The notes beneath the pieces are model-generated. The model was not told the origin of the DNA. It saw nothing but the letters and a program-made list of their open reading frames with translations, and did not search any database. A stretch of DNA of 64,000 nt from Rheum nobile (taxonomy: Eukaryota > Streptophyta > Magnoliopsida > Caryophyllales > Polygonaceae): assembly GCA_027886185.1 (NCBI GenBank), contig WOAB01000226.1, forward strand, positions 1,178,001 through 1,242,000. The letters are read 5' to 3'. Numbering within the stretch: the first letter of the stretch is position 1; each line of letters begins with the position of its first letter. A program made the translations under genes and the position numbers. Below are positions 47,532 to 59,105 of this stretch, piece by piece.

Positions 47532-48875
47532 TTGATCGGTAAACAGATGGTGAACACGAGGAACACTATCCGTACTGGTGCTGGGCCAAGCAATGACCCC
47601 AGACTAAATCCGAGGAATGTTGCAGACCCATCAGAAGAGCGAGAGTCTGTCTTCCATAATAATCCTGGAGGCAACGACCCAGCTAGGGACAACGCTCCAA
47701 GGATATTTGATAAAGCAGTTGTTGCAGAAATTCGGGGAATCGTCATGCAAGCGATTGCCGACGCGTTACGCCCGAATGTGCATCACGCACAAGGAGTGCC
47801 AGTATCTCGAGAAGTTCCGAGGTTTGAGGAACAAGAGAACCATGTGCTGCAGGGAGGGGTGATTAGGAATAGAGGGGAGTATGGCCGAGCCCTGAAGGCT
47901 GTTAACTCCATGAGGCCTGACAGCTTCGATGGGAAAGGAGAGCCAGTCAAGGTGGCTAATTGGTTTTCTCACATGGAGCGGCTATTCCGTAATGTTGAGT
48001 GCACTGAAGCTGAGAAGGTTCATATAGCCTCTCTTCAGTTAAAGGAAGAAGCCAGTGAATGGTGGGAGAGTACCGGCTTAGCTGATAGCCCGGTATTGAC
48101 CTGGTCTATGTTTAAGACCAAGATGACTGATCGTTTCTTCTCTCGTGCTATGAGGGAGGAGAAACACAAGGAGTTTCTGTATCCGCAAACGGATGGATTG
48201 AAGGTGACCGAGCTTGCAACCAAATTCAATCATCTAATGCAGTACGCTGGACCTGAGATATCCAGTGAGGCACAGAAGATCTGGTATTTCCACGAATGGA
48301 TGAGTCCAGACATCAAGCCGATGATGGTGAACCACACATGCTCTACTCTGGAGCAGTATGTGGATACAGCCTACAAGCTGGAGGTGACTCTGGAGGAGTC
48401 GACCAAGAAGCGTAACAGCCAGAGGCAAGTGCAGTACTAGCCTCATGCAAGTGGGTTCAAACGCCCCGCGCCACTATCAGATTTTGCCAAATCTGACCGA
48501 GCAAGAACGAATAAGACTCATGAGGAGTCTACACAACGTTCTGGCCAAGGCAATAATCCGATTCAGTGCTACAACTGCGGTACGCACGGGCACAAGAGCA
48601 ATGAATGTCTGAAGGACAAAAAGACATGCTTTGACTGCGGAAAGGAGGGTCATATGCAGGTGTTCTGTGAGCGGAGGAATGTGAAAGGAGCTGAGTCACG
48701 GCAAGGGTCTGTTAATCAGAACAACCGACCCAAGTTCAGTCCGGTGGAAGCTCCTAGCCCTTCAATGCAGACGACTGCGCAGAACAAAGGGAAAGCCCCG
48801 ATGGCTTCAGGAAGCCAAGGTCAACGCCTATACGTGATACGTGAGGCGGATGGATCCTTTGCTCCTAATGCTTAG
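47532..48875 (+). pseudogene. gypsy gag with two zinc knuckles (one in-frame stop)
   Basis: The frame from 47532 (alternative ATG 47550, MVNTRNTIRTG) runs to 48440, stops at a single TAG (48438-48440), and continues in the same frame to 48875. The central part is the retrotransposon gag (capsid) domain: MRPDSFDGKGEPVKVANWF, EASEWWEST and WSMFKTKMTDRFF. Two CCHC knuckles follow the stop: C-YNC-GTHG-H-KSNE-C and C-FDC-GKEG-H-MQVF-C. The TAG lies where a sense codon such as CAG is expected. Gag forms the particle in the cytoplasm; here only the capsid part could be made without read-through. Confidence 0.85.
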
Positions 48876-51545
48876 AGTACTTTGTATCTGCATTACACTT
48901 TTGTTAATGTGTTGTTGATGTGGGTGCTATCCAGACTTTCATTTTGGATGGTTGTAAGTTAAGTGGTGTGTGCAACGAGGTTGTGAACCTTTTGTTGTAA
49001 CTCTTCTTATATATGAACCTTTGGTTTATACCAAGTTATGTTTCGTTGCTTGTTGATGGGGTAAGGTCTCGTGTTCGAGACTCACCAACAACCTTTGAGG
49101 AGATGACTGCCTATTAATTAGGTGGAGCTACCAAGGATGGGTTGAGATGTATGGACATCGGCTCATAACAACAGAGGACGCTGGTAATGGCTGGGCCTGG
49201 ACTCGGAGCCACTAGTGAGTCGTCTGTGAACCATGTAGTGGGCTGGTCCAAGATGGTGACCATTTAGTGGGAACCAATCGTCTGTCGGATTGTCAATTAC
49301 CATCAAGGGTAAGAAATTCAAAGCGATTTGACCTAAATAACCATGGTCCATACGATAATTATTCTCGGTATGGATTGACGGAAGCGTCACAAGGCAGTGA
49401 TCGACTTCAGTTTTTGATATTTCTGTGGTTAGAGGATTTACGGGTGTCTTTCCAGAAGATATTCATGGATACCCCAAATCGTATCGTGGAGTTTGCAATT
49501 GATCTCGAGCCGTATACCACGCCGATCTCTGAGGCACCGTACCGGATGGCTCCTATTGAGACGCAAGAATTGAAGAAGCAACTCAAGGATCTTCTTGACA
49601 AAAGTTATATAAAGCTGAGTGCATCACCTTGATTAGGAGTGCCCTAGTTTTATGTGTCAAAGAGAAAGATGGACCGTTTCGACTTTATTTTTGACTTTCG
49701 AGAGTTGAATAAAGTCACGATCAAGAGCAAGTATTTGTTACCAAGGAGTGATGATCTGTTGGATCAACTACAGGGAGCAAAAGTTTTCTCCAAGATCGAC
49801 CTGAGATCTGGTTTTCATCAGCTCAGGATTCGTGAGGATGATATTCCGAGGATTGCGTTTCGGACAAGAGATGGTTACTACGAGTTTGTAGTCATGCCAT
49901 CTGGGCTTACGAATGCTCTAGGAGTTTTCATGAACCTAGTGCATCGATGTTTTAGACCAGTACTTGAATAAGTTCATAGTGGTCTTCATCAATGGCATTT
50001 TGATTTTTCCCGAGCAAGAAAGCTCACAGGGAACGTCTGCGGATTGCTTTATCGGTCCTTAGACCAAGTCGGTTGTACGCAAAGTGGGCTAAGTGTGATT
50101 GTTGGATCTAGAAGTGGCTTTCTTAGGCCATGTGATCAATAAGAATGAGGTTATGGTTATTCCCCAGAAGAGTGAATCAGTAGTTGTTTGGAAGCGGCCT
50201 CAGGGTGTGAGCGAGGTGCGCAGTTTCCCAGAGCTTGCAGGACATTATAGACGGTTCATGAAAGGATTTTTCTAAGATCTCTCCACCTATGACCAGTCTG
50301 TCCACAAGGTCAACCAGAAGTTGTCTGGGATGACAAGTGCAAGACCAGTTTTCAAGAAGTTGAAACAGTGTCTGACTTTTGCACTAGTTTTGGCGTTGTC
50401 AGAAAGAATGATGGCTATATGGTCTATAGTTAATGCTTCGAGAAATGGGTTGGGATGTGTCTTTGATGTAGAAAGGCAAGGATATTGCATACACATCTAG
50501 ACAATTGAAAACCTATGAAGCAAACTAACCAACACATGACCTAGAACTAGCAGCAATAGTGTTTGCATTGAAAACTGAGGTTACTTGGGTAACCCAGAGG
50601 TCAGCAGAAGTTTCCACCAGGAGATTGTCCGTTACATGGCATTCCTAAGACCATTGTATCGGATCGAGATGGCCGATTTATGTCAAGTTTATAGCAAGAA
50701 CTTCACAAGGCCATGGGAACTGAATTGAGATTCAACAGCGTTTCATCCTCAGACAGATGGTCAGTCTGAAAGACCATCTAGACCCTGGAGGATATGCTAA
50801 GAAGTATACGTACTCGATCATCCGACTAGCTGGGAAGACAGCCTAAGTCTGATTGAGCTCACGTATGATAATAGTTGGCATGCTACAATCAAGATGGCTC
50901 CGTTTGAAGCTTTGTATGGTCACAGATGTAGATCTCAGATTTGTTGGGTTGAGTACGCCGACAAGATTCTACTTGGACCAGAGTTGGTCGAAAGGACAAC
51001 TTCGAACATTGCTCTGAGTAGACAGAGGTTGTTGACCGCTCAGAGTCGACAAAAGTTTTACGCAGATCAGAAGTGTTAAAGTGTTGAGTTCGAGGTTGGT
51101 GTCAAGGTACTTGTCACAGTATCGCCACCCAAGGATGTTTTCAGGTTTGGTAAGCGTGGGAAGCTTAACCCTCGCTACATGGGACCATTCAAAATTCTGG
51201 ATAGAGTAAGATCTCTAACGTACCGTTTGGCATTGTCGCCATCGGCATACCCAGTGTATAATGTGTTCTACATATCATTGCTAAGGATATTCGTGCCAAG
51301 ATGAGTCTCGTAGGCTGAGCTATAAGGACGTCGAGATTCAGGCAAATGGTACTTGAGAGGAGATGCCAGTGTGCATTCTCGAACGTCGTGTGAAGCGACT
51401 GTGCAACGAGATCGTACTGTTGGTACGAGTTATGTGGTCCAGGTCTGGGACTGAGGAAGTTACTTGGGAAACCGAGGCAGAGATGCTCATATACTTTCCC
51501 GAGTTGTTTTTTTCGGCCAAGTTTCGGGGTCGAAACTTCTTTTAA
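48876..51545 (+). pseudogene. gypsy pol remnants (protease, RT, RNase H, integrase)
   Basis: Fragments are recognisable but frames are broken many times. The protease area is near 48900-48950, with the expected DSGA-type active site changed to D-V-G-A. RT is at 49470-49970 (APYRMAPIETQELKKQLKDL, FRELNKVTIKSKYLLPR, FSKIDLRSGFHQLRIREDD). The catalytic FIDDIL equivalent has become F-I-N-G-I-L near 49985, so the polymerase is dead. RNase H and the integrase core are shredded (50050-50880). The integrase C-part (MAPFEALYGHRCRSQICW, GKLNPRYMGPFKILD) and the VTWE tail near 51463 remain. A large piece between RNase H and integrase is deleted around 50570-50640. Confidence 0.85.
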
Positions 51546-51556
51546 GGGGGAGGTGA
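51541..51556 (+). other. polypurine tract of the gypsy element
   Basis: AAGGGGGAGGTGA directly precedes the 3' LTR start TGTGATACC. It would prime plus-strand DNA synthesis. Confidence 0.8.
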
Positions 51557-53981
51557 TGTGATACCCCGTAATTTTGTAAGGTTATTTTGGGAATTATGGA
51601 ATTTTCCCGAGTACCCGTTGTGTACGTCGGATTTAATTCAGGTAGCTTGAGACATTCTGTAATGTGCTCTGTATCTGTAATATTTTTCTCAGTGAAATAA
51701 TATACAGACAAGGTGCCTTAGATTTTAATTTTCGTTCGCGTACGATAATTTTTATCCCGGTTTAACGTCTGGTTCGTTCAAAGCTGAACGGGCGGGAAAA
51801 TGGAGAAACGGCGACCGCCGTGGTTGGACCCGGGGAGTCAGCGTGTCAGCTTCCAGCTGGCCGCGACAGACCTGGCAACGGCGACCGCCGCGTGCCCGCC
51901 GCAGGCAAAAACGGCGACCGCCGTGATTGTCCAGTGGGCATTGCCCGTTGGTCGCCGACGGAAATCGAGGGCGCCGATCTTGCTTTCGGCCGCGTCTCAG
52001 GGTTTGGTTGAACGCTTCAGACACTTTGGCTATAAAAGGAGGTGTTGGAGGTGAGGTTTTGAGCCATCCCAGCACCAAACCTCTGCCAAATTCGCCTCTC
52101 GCCGGAGTTGTATTTTCGCCGGAGTTTGAAGGTCTCGCCGGTGTTGCTTTAGTGTGGTTCCTGAGTGCCTTTGTGAAGCTTTTGGTTAGCCTTGGAGGTT
52201 AGAAGCCAAAGCAAGTCGAAGGAGGCCTAACCACTCGTGTTTGGGGGTGAGTTTTCTCTCGTTTCAGTCGGCCGTGTTCTTCACGGCGACCGCCGTGTTC
52301 TTCACGACGACCGCCGTGATGAATACGGCGACCGCCGCCAAGAACGGCGACCGCCGCCAGAGCCCAGAACGCCTTCGTGGCTTTGGCTTGGTTGTCGTCG
52401 TGGCGTCTTTCCTTTCGTATTCTTTCGCCGTGTTTAGATTCGTACTGTTTATGTCGGATCTAACTTAGGGTTCCTTTTATGGGTCGACTCGAAGGTTGTT
52501 GTGCTGTCGGAACTATACCGTGTCGAGCCCGGAATCCAGTTGACGTCGTTAGACTATTCTGCGGATTAAGGCAAGTGGCGGTTCGCTCTTGCTCATTCGT
52601 TCCATATTTACATTAATTATCAGTAGTTTATCTGAGTAATTAATTTGGAATGAATATTCTGTTTGTCTGGAAACGGTTTTATTAAACTATTTTGAAAATC
52701 ATATAATAGGTTGTATATCTGTTAGAACAACGCTATTATCTGTGATCGCCTTTCGGGCCTTTATGTGGATTTATCCAGTAACTGTTGTTGTGCTATACTG
52801 TTTAGTTAGCACTAGTGGCTAGGAACGCTATGTACCTTGAGGGGGTTTAGCTGTTTCTTTATAACTGGTACTTGGTGGTTCATCCCCAGTACTTTCTCTT
52901 TGGTCATGACCATACCCTTTCACAGGGTAGGCGCACTTCGCTAGTGCCAAATCTTCCAGGGTTCATCCCTTCGACATCTCTTGTGAGGAGATTTGATATC
53001 TCTTGTGAGGAGATCCGATATCTCTTGTGAGGAGATCCGATATCTCTTGTGTGGAGATGTAAAAGCTTATAACGTAATGCTCGTTTTGGAATTAAATAAG
53101 ATAAGTGCCCGAGTGCACATGATTAATATACCTTGGGCGAGTAGTGCAGCTAAGTTCAGTGCAGCTAGGAAAACTCGTCTTGACTTGAATGTAGTACGTT
53201 CTCTTTCCAATCTGGATTCGCTGTAGGCGATGAGGTTGGTCGTGAACTGAAGCATCTCAGTCAGTTTTAAATCATTGTTGTATGCTCCTGTAATCATTCC
53301 AGATTTGTCATATTTCCTTAAAGACTCATTTCAGTTGGAGTCTTCTTTTCGAGTCGATTTCTGTGAAGATGAAGTCTTCCAGAATCTTCTCTCATGCATA
53401 CCTCTTGTTGTTATTCCGTGAAAGTGCCGGGTTATGTATCGTCCCTTCGGTTATTATTCGAGGGACAATGATAGTAAACGGTTACGATCACTCGAACCAT
53501 TCTGCTTTTTACCCTTGCTATTCTATTCAAGTAGACTAACCCACGAACTTTGTTCTCCGCATGTGGGCTGGTGTCATCCGTTCGATTCGGCACATCAGAT
53601 AGAGTGAAGATTTGAGGAGACTAGATTGACTATGAAGACGACGGTTGTTTTTGGATGTTTTAATAATTGCTTTTAATCAGGTTGAGATCCTTGGGCAGGT
53701 GATCATCACGATCACAACCCCGTTTGTAAAATCTTTTATTTGTCTTCCGCTGTACTTTGTTTGAACTCTGTGTTTGGCCTATTCGGGATTGAGTTGTAAT
53801 CCCGTAACTCTTGTTTCCTCGACAATGTTATGTTTTGGAATTTATTGCTTGATCTTTGTGTATCAATTGCATTTCATAAATTGTATTTATTTGGTAAAGC
53901 CTTGGGTGATCTCGGTAAGGAACACTGGGGTCACTGGCGGTAATACCTTTCCAAAAATGGTTAAGTTTTGGGGGTGTTATA
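51557..53981 (+). repeat. 3' LTR of the gypsy element
   Basis: 2425 bp, very similar to the 5' LTR. Visible differences are scattered substitutions and loss or gain of dyad units, plus TATA instead of TACA at the last four bases. It contains the same TATA box (52031), dyad clusters and 22-bp units (52973-53060). Confidence 0.93.
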
Positions 53982-53986
53982 GTACT

Positions 53987-56284
53987 GGTCAATAATGGAC
54001 CGACGAAAATTTTTAGACCAACTAGAGGTCTCCGATAGGGAGATCCACTACCCCCTTTCCTTTTTATTCTAGGATCTAAAATTTTAGCGAGAAAATTACA
54101 AAATAAAGAAGCGGATAGACCAAGAAATCCCATTGGCTTCCAAATATCAAGAATTGGAACTCGAATCCCTTTCTTGGTTTTTGCGGATGATATTATGATA
54201 TTTTCCAAAGTAAAACAAGAAACTGTAAGGATATTAAGGATATCCTGGATAAATATTGCAAAATTTTAGGCCATAAAGTAAATTTTAATAAATCTGCTTT
54301 CCAAGTTACAAAGAAAGTAACAAACACCAAAAAACTATCCATACATGGAACTCTTACAATTACAAATATGACTTCCCTAGACAAATATCTAGGATGCCCT
54401 ACTATTAATGGCAAAGTCAACTCTAATACATTTTCTCATCTGTTAATTAGCACACAACAACAATTAACAAAGTGGAAGGCTAATTCCCTTTCTCAAGCAG
54501 GCAAAACAACTCTTATCAAAACGAATCTTGCATCACGACCAAATTACCTGATGCAAAGCTTTATGTTACCCACTCAAACCCATAATGAACTTGATAAACT
54601 AAAAAGAGGTTTTTTCTGGAACAAAGACCATACATACAAACCTCTGATAGGATGGGATAAAATATGCAAACCATCTGATCTAGGCGGACTAGGATTGAGA
54701 AAATCAAAGGATATAAACAAAGCCTTACAATTTAAATTACTATGGAAAATTTTGGTTAAACCAAATAATTTCTGGGTCAAAGTTATCACTGAAAAATATT
54801 TAAAAACTGAACATATTTTACAATATGAAAAGAAAGGACAATGCTCATGGCAATAGTCCAAAATGTGTGAAATCATTGATGATTTCAAAACAGGACTTAT
54901 ATGGCAAGTGGAAAATGGTAGAACCATTAGATTCTGGAATGATAAATGGTCCTCTACAACCCCCCTTTGTGACATCACTGACATGCAACATATTTCAAAT
55001 AAAACTGCCTTAGTTGCATATTTTATGCTTCCAAATAATAAATGGAACAAAGAAATGATTGAACAATATTTACCAGAGGAATTAGTTAAACAGATTATCT
55101 CTACACCAATACCTATAAACAATATTCATGACAGAATGTATTGGGAAGCCAGTAAAAATGGTTGGTTCTCAACCAAATCAGCTATGGATATGCTCATTAA
55201 AAAGAAAAGATATACAACACATGATTCTTCATGGATCTGGAAATTGGACACTTATCCAAAAGTTTAAAAAATTCTTTAGAAAATTTTAAGAAATGGACTT
55301 CCAACCAAATCAAGATTAACTTAAAAAGGTGTGTCAATTCCACAAGGCTGCATTAGATGTAACTCACTAACTGAAGATTCTAATCACCTCTAATTCCAAT
55401 GTAACCATACGTTGAAAATTATAGAAAAAATGAACAAACAAACTTATAACATCATAAGATCTTTAGGCATTGGAACACAAAAAAACTGATGAGATTATTG
55501 AGGAAATCCGAAATAAAACAGACAAATCACAATTCCCAGACTAGTAGTATCATGGTGGGGTATCTGGTTTTATAGAAACCAACAAAGCTTCGGCAAAACA
55601 AATAATGACAATGAACAAATAAAAGATGTACCACGTTACATCAACAATCAAATTTACACTTGGAATAAGACCAAAAAATGAAATCCATATTGTTTGGCTG
55701 ATTCTATCCCCAAAAATACAACGCACACCAAAATAAGGCGGATTTTGAAAAAATGGAAAAAACCCCCAGAAAACATAATTAAAATTAATTCTGATGGATT
55801 TACGAAAACGAATGGTGAATCAAGTTATGGTTTTATTTTTCGTAATAATAAAGGTGAACCTCTCCTTATATTTGGTGAAAAATAGGGTATATCAACTCCT
55901 CTAAATACTGAAACTATAGCGGTTAGAAATGCTCTAATCAAAGCAAACAAAATGGATATACCTAATATCCAACTGGAGTGTGACAACCTTACAATAGTAA
56001 ACGTCCTGAATAAGATCTGACACTGTCCATGGGATATCGAAATGTTAATTTCTGATATCCTTTGTTTATTACAATTGTTTTCTTCAGTGCGGATCTGTCA
56101 TGTCTTCCGAGAAACAAACGTTGTAGCCGATTGCATCGCGAAGCTCAGTCAGTGGAGTTCCTTAGAAGACATTCAAGCAAATTTAAAGCTTCTAGTTTTC
56201 ATCCGCAAAGATGCTATATATTGAGAAATCGTGTTTTCTGTGATTTTCCGGTCTAATTCTTACTGTATCAAAAAGAAAAAGAAA
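53987..56284 (+). pseudogene. LINE ORF2, second part (RT core, C-terminal RNase H)
   Basis: It resumes with VNNGPTKIFRPTRGLR (a stop replaces the Q of the usual RQGDP), then GDPLPPFLFI and the catalytic FADDIMIF (F replaces the usual Y of YADD). It continues through the thumb region (LDKYLGCPTINGKVNSNTF, KWKANSLSQAGKTTLIKT, GLGLRKSKDINKALQFKLLW) and a zinc-finger-like CNSLTEDSNHL segment. A plant-type RNase H lies at about 55770-56220 (IKINSDG, LECDNLTIV, CHVFRETNVVADCIAKL). Multiple stops and shifts (for example 54855, 55264, 55883) make it inactive. Confidence 0.85.
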
Positions 56285-56344
56285 AAGAGAAACATGTTTA
56301 AAAAGACAACATTTAGCCAATGAAAAAGAAAATTTAGAGGGAGT

Positions 56345-56870
56345 ATGAATTTTATTTCGCTTCCAAGTTCCAAATTGAGGTTTTTTAGTGAGATGAAAAG
56401 TACTTTAAAATTTTCGGATGAAATATCTTGCATAAATAAATGCAGTACATGATTATGTTCTAAACATGTGTTATGGTACTTACAAGATTTTTAACTAGTC
56501 CGAATATACATTCCTGGGGGGGTTAAATAAAATTCTGAATATAAATTTAGGAAAGTTGTAGAAATACAAAGAATAAAACACTGAATATGAGTCCAGGACA
56601 ATCATCAATATTGACCTAAGCATGAAACTTTGACGTTTACAATTGCAGAAAACAATCAACTTTCCCTTGTATTTTGACAAATGAGAACTTCAGGGGAAGA
56701 TTGTGGGCAATTTATACAAAGACTATGCATCAGAATACAGCACATCAAGGATGCAGGCACCTGACCAGTGGCTCAATGAACATATCAGCAGATGCTCATT
56801 GACAGCAACAGATCAAGTTACAAACTTGCAAGGGCGACAACAACGGGCTCTAACGTGAATTTCACTTGCC
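56345..56870. other. spacer downstream of NUP43
   Basis: No gene is visible. It likely holds the NUP43 3' UTR on the minus strand. Confidence 0.4.
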
Positions 56871-56874
56871 TAGA

Positions 56875-58788
56875 TTATGACCTTGTGAGGATGGCAACAG
56901 ATTCCCATTCCAATCCACATATGATATTCTGCATTAGAAGCAGGCATCAAAAACATCATTATACGGTTGTTTTATGACATTTAACTCAAGGCACTCGAGA
57001 TAGATTGAAAAGCAAGTTGTAAGCTTCAATCTTACAGATGGGTTCTGCTTGTCTATGTCCAAGCTGTTGATAGCACAGGGTTCTGCTAAGAGTTCAATTG
57101 GCTCCATGCCTATTCAATATAATAACAATGCAAAATAATAATCAGATAGTTAAGCTAAGCAAGTTTACCTAAATTGGTCATAAGCACAAACAACTACAAC
57201 AACAGCCCAGTAAAAAATAAAAATCCTGCAGATACGGGGATTTCATACCCTTTTCAATAACAGCAAGAATTCCATCTTCAGAGCACATCATTACAGGTAA
57301 TGTTCTTGATGATGAAAGACTGCTAATGTGAGACGATTGTGTATAGCTGTCATACTGCACTTCCCACACCTCACTCTCAGACGGCGACTGAAATCCCCTT
57401 TCAGTGATTCCCACTCCAGAAAGAATTATAGGCTGTTGTTGCCACCTCAGGTCCCAGGCAAATACAGTACCCGAAGAGCCTCCTGCCTTCAAGGAAACAA
57501 GACTTCAGTATACTAATAAGGCCAATAGAAACAAAATATTGTTCCTTAGTGAAGCTCGTGTTTTTCCCTGAAGATAATGAAACAGCTTTCCAATATTCAA
57601 ATCTTCAAACCATAGATCATCGCCGAAAACAATTGAGTTAAATCAGAATCAATAACAATATTGGTGATGAAGACTGAAGAGACAACCGGAAAACTGCAAA
57701 TGCTAGAGATTGTACATTACCATACAGGTGTGCTTCCTCGATGGATGAATGTCAATAGAGTGTACAATCCCACAAGCAGCATTTTGGGGCCTGCAACACT
57801 ACCTCTTTTAACAAACATATCACAAGGAAGAAACAATTGCATAATTCAGTCAAGTGAAATAAAATTTTCACCATTTCTGATTATTTTTTCAAGTGCATCA
57901 CAACTTTTTGAACGTATATATCAAACTACTTATTTACCTAGCTATTCAACTGCGGAAATTACAAGTAAACAGCAACTCTCAATATGAGCAAAGGCCACTA
58001 GATACACAAATTGACACCTCAATATCTTCACCACTTAAATTCAATGGAAAATCCGTAGCATAGTGCCTATCAAATCCAATAACTGAACATCAATGAAATA
58101 AGGAAGGAAAAAAAGAGTTTCAGTGTTACCAATTGCCCTTGAACTGCAAAGCTGGGCCACCGGGCTTCCTCTGATCCCACCAATGGAGGCTAAACCCTAG
58201 CCCGCCAGTAGCAAACTCCGTAGGAGACGCCCACTTCACCGCCGAGTACGAAACAAGCCCATTGCTATCAAAAACTCTCCTAGACACTAAATCGGACCCG
58301 CCACCGACGATGCTCACCAAATTGATCCGCCCATCCTCACCAACAGTCACAAACTCCCCGTCATCCAAGCCGTCGATACAGGAAATCGGTCCGGCGTGGA
58401 ACGATCCGCCCTGCAACGAGAGGTGAGTGTCGTGACCAGAACCGGATCCGATCTCGCCGGAGGATTGGGGGAATAAGAGGTGGAATGAGCCGGCGACGGT
58501 GGAGAACGCGACGAGGGGCTTTTGGTGGTAGCGGGAGGCTCTGAGAGAGGAGGTTCTGGAGGGAGCGGGGAAGGAGAGGAGAGGAGAGAGAGTTGATGAG
58601 GAGGAAACGGAGCAGATCTCGATGGAGGAAGAGGAGGAGTCGGAGTCGAAGAGTGAGAGGACGGCGAACTTGTCGAATGCGGAGATCGGCGGCAGCCACC
58701 GCACGTCGTCTACGTATTTCGACTGCGGGAGGCGGTGGATTTGGAGGTTAGGGTTGTGGCTCGGGGTTTCGGTTTCGATTACCGCCAT
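56875..58788 (-). CDS. NUP43: nuclear pore complex protein NUP43 (WD40)
   Basis: This is a WD40 beta-propeller subunit of the Nup107-160 (Y) scaffold of the nuclear pore. Five exons on the minus strand (58130-58788, 57721-57790, 57249-57486, 57036-57109, 56875-56928) have matching phases and GT/AG introns and give 364 aa, about the usual plant length. The ATG at 58788 (MAVIETETPSHNPNLQIHRL) was preferred over an in-frame upstream ATG at 58899 because plant homologues start near the QIHRLPQSKYVDDVRWLPP motif. WD40 features include HAGPISCIDGLDDGEFVTVG, SPTEFATGGLGFSLHWWDQR and GIVHSIDIHPSRKHTC followed by AGGSSGTVFAWDLRW. The tail is ELLAEPCAINSLDIDKQNP and, in the 17-codon last exon, IICGLEWESVAILTRS. 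The gene appears intact. Confidence 0.93.
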
Positions 58789-58984
58789 TACTAGAGGAGG
58801 GTTTCTGCTTCTTGGAGCTGGAATTTGGGGGTTTAAGCAGAAGGTGAAGAAAATGGTGGTGGTGAGTTGCGAGGGAAATCGGTTGAAAATGGAAATCAAT
58901 GGCCCAAAACAGAATCCGGCCCAAATGGCTAGATGGGCCTTCGTTTTATTGGGCTATATCTAGGAACTCTTGCTCTAGGATATG

Positions 58985-59105
58985 TTTCGATTCACTCGTA
59001 AAATGTATTAAATTGTATTATCTTATATTAAATTATCAATTTAATACAAGATAATACAATTTAATATATTAAAGTTACTATCCAAAAACACCCTAAATTT
59101 TATTT
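58985..59105. repeat. AT-rich hairpin MITE-like repeat
   Basis: A nearly perfect inverted repeat: TAAATTGTATTATCTTATAT... pairs with ...ACAAGATAATACAATTTA around ATCA (about 59009-59064). It sits immediately upstream of the NUP43 leader (minus strand) and may be a small MITE. Outer ends were not resolved. Confidence 0.6.

Larger units (their letters stand above)
44613..53981 (+). mobile_element. full-length Ty3/gypsy chromovirus-type retrotransposon
   Basis: A 9369-bp element bounded by two similar LTRs (44613-47096 and 51557-53981) and flanked by a perfect 5-bp target duplication GTACT (44608-44612, 53982-53986). It interrupts a LINE reading frame at that point. It contains a primer-binding site, gag with zinc knuckles, decayed protease and RT, integrase remnants and a polypurine tract. 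It appears to be the same broad family as the minus-strand element at 2426-7151, since the LTR termini, TATA context and integrase tail are similar. Confidence 0.95.
43385..56284 (+). mobile_element. L1-type LINE, 5'-truncated, split by a gypsy element
   Basis: The LINE parts are 43385-44612 and 53987-56284. The right end is an (AAAAAG)n tail, and the flanks share a 14-bp target duplication with one mismatch, AAGAGAAATATGTT (43371-43384) and AAGAGAAACATGTT (56285-56298). ORF2 is truncated inside the endonuclease C-terminus (...SDHCHTSIELAS). Direct repeats of this length with an A-rich tail are the signature of target-primed reverse transcription. Confidence 0.9.
43117..56343. mobile_element. 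Stowaway-like MITE, split by nested insertions
   Basis: The left end is TA|CTCCCTCCAGAAAA (TA at 43115-43116) and the right end, in reverse complement, TA|CTCCCTCTAAATTT (TA at 56344-56345). These are the classic CTCCCTCC inverted ends with TA target duplication of Tc1/Mariner-type MITEs. Without the insertion (43385-56298) the element would be only about 300 bp. Its arms are 43117-43384 and 56299-56343. Confidence 0.75.

Noticed and set aside
58789..58899. An upstream in-frame ATG giving a 37-residue longer NUP43
   Set aside because: The extension (MISIFNRFPSQ...) does not fit the start expected from plant homologues, and the MAVIETET start lies just ahead of the conserved QIHRLPQSKYVDD motif. 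It is probably 5' UTR.
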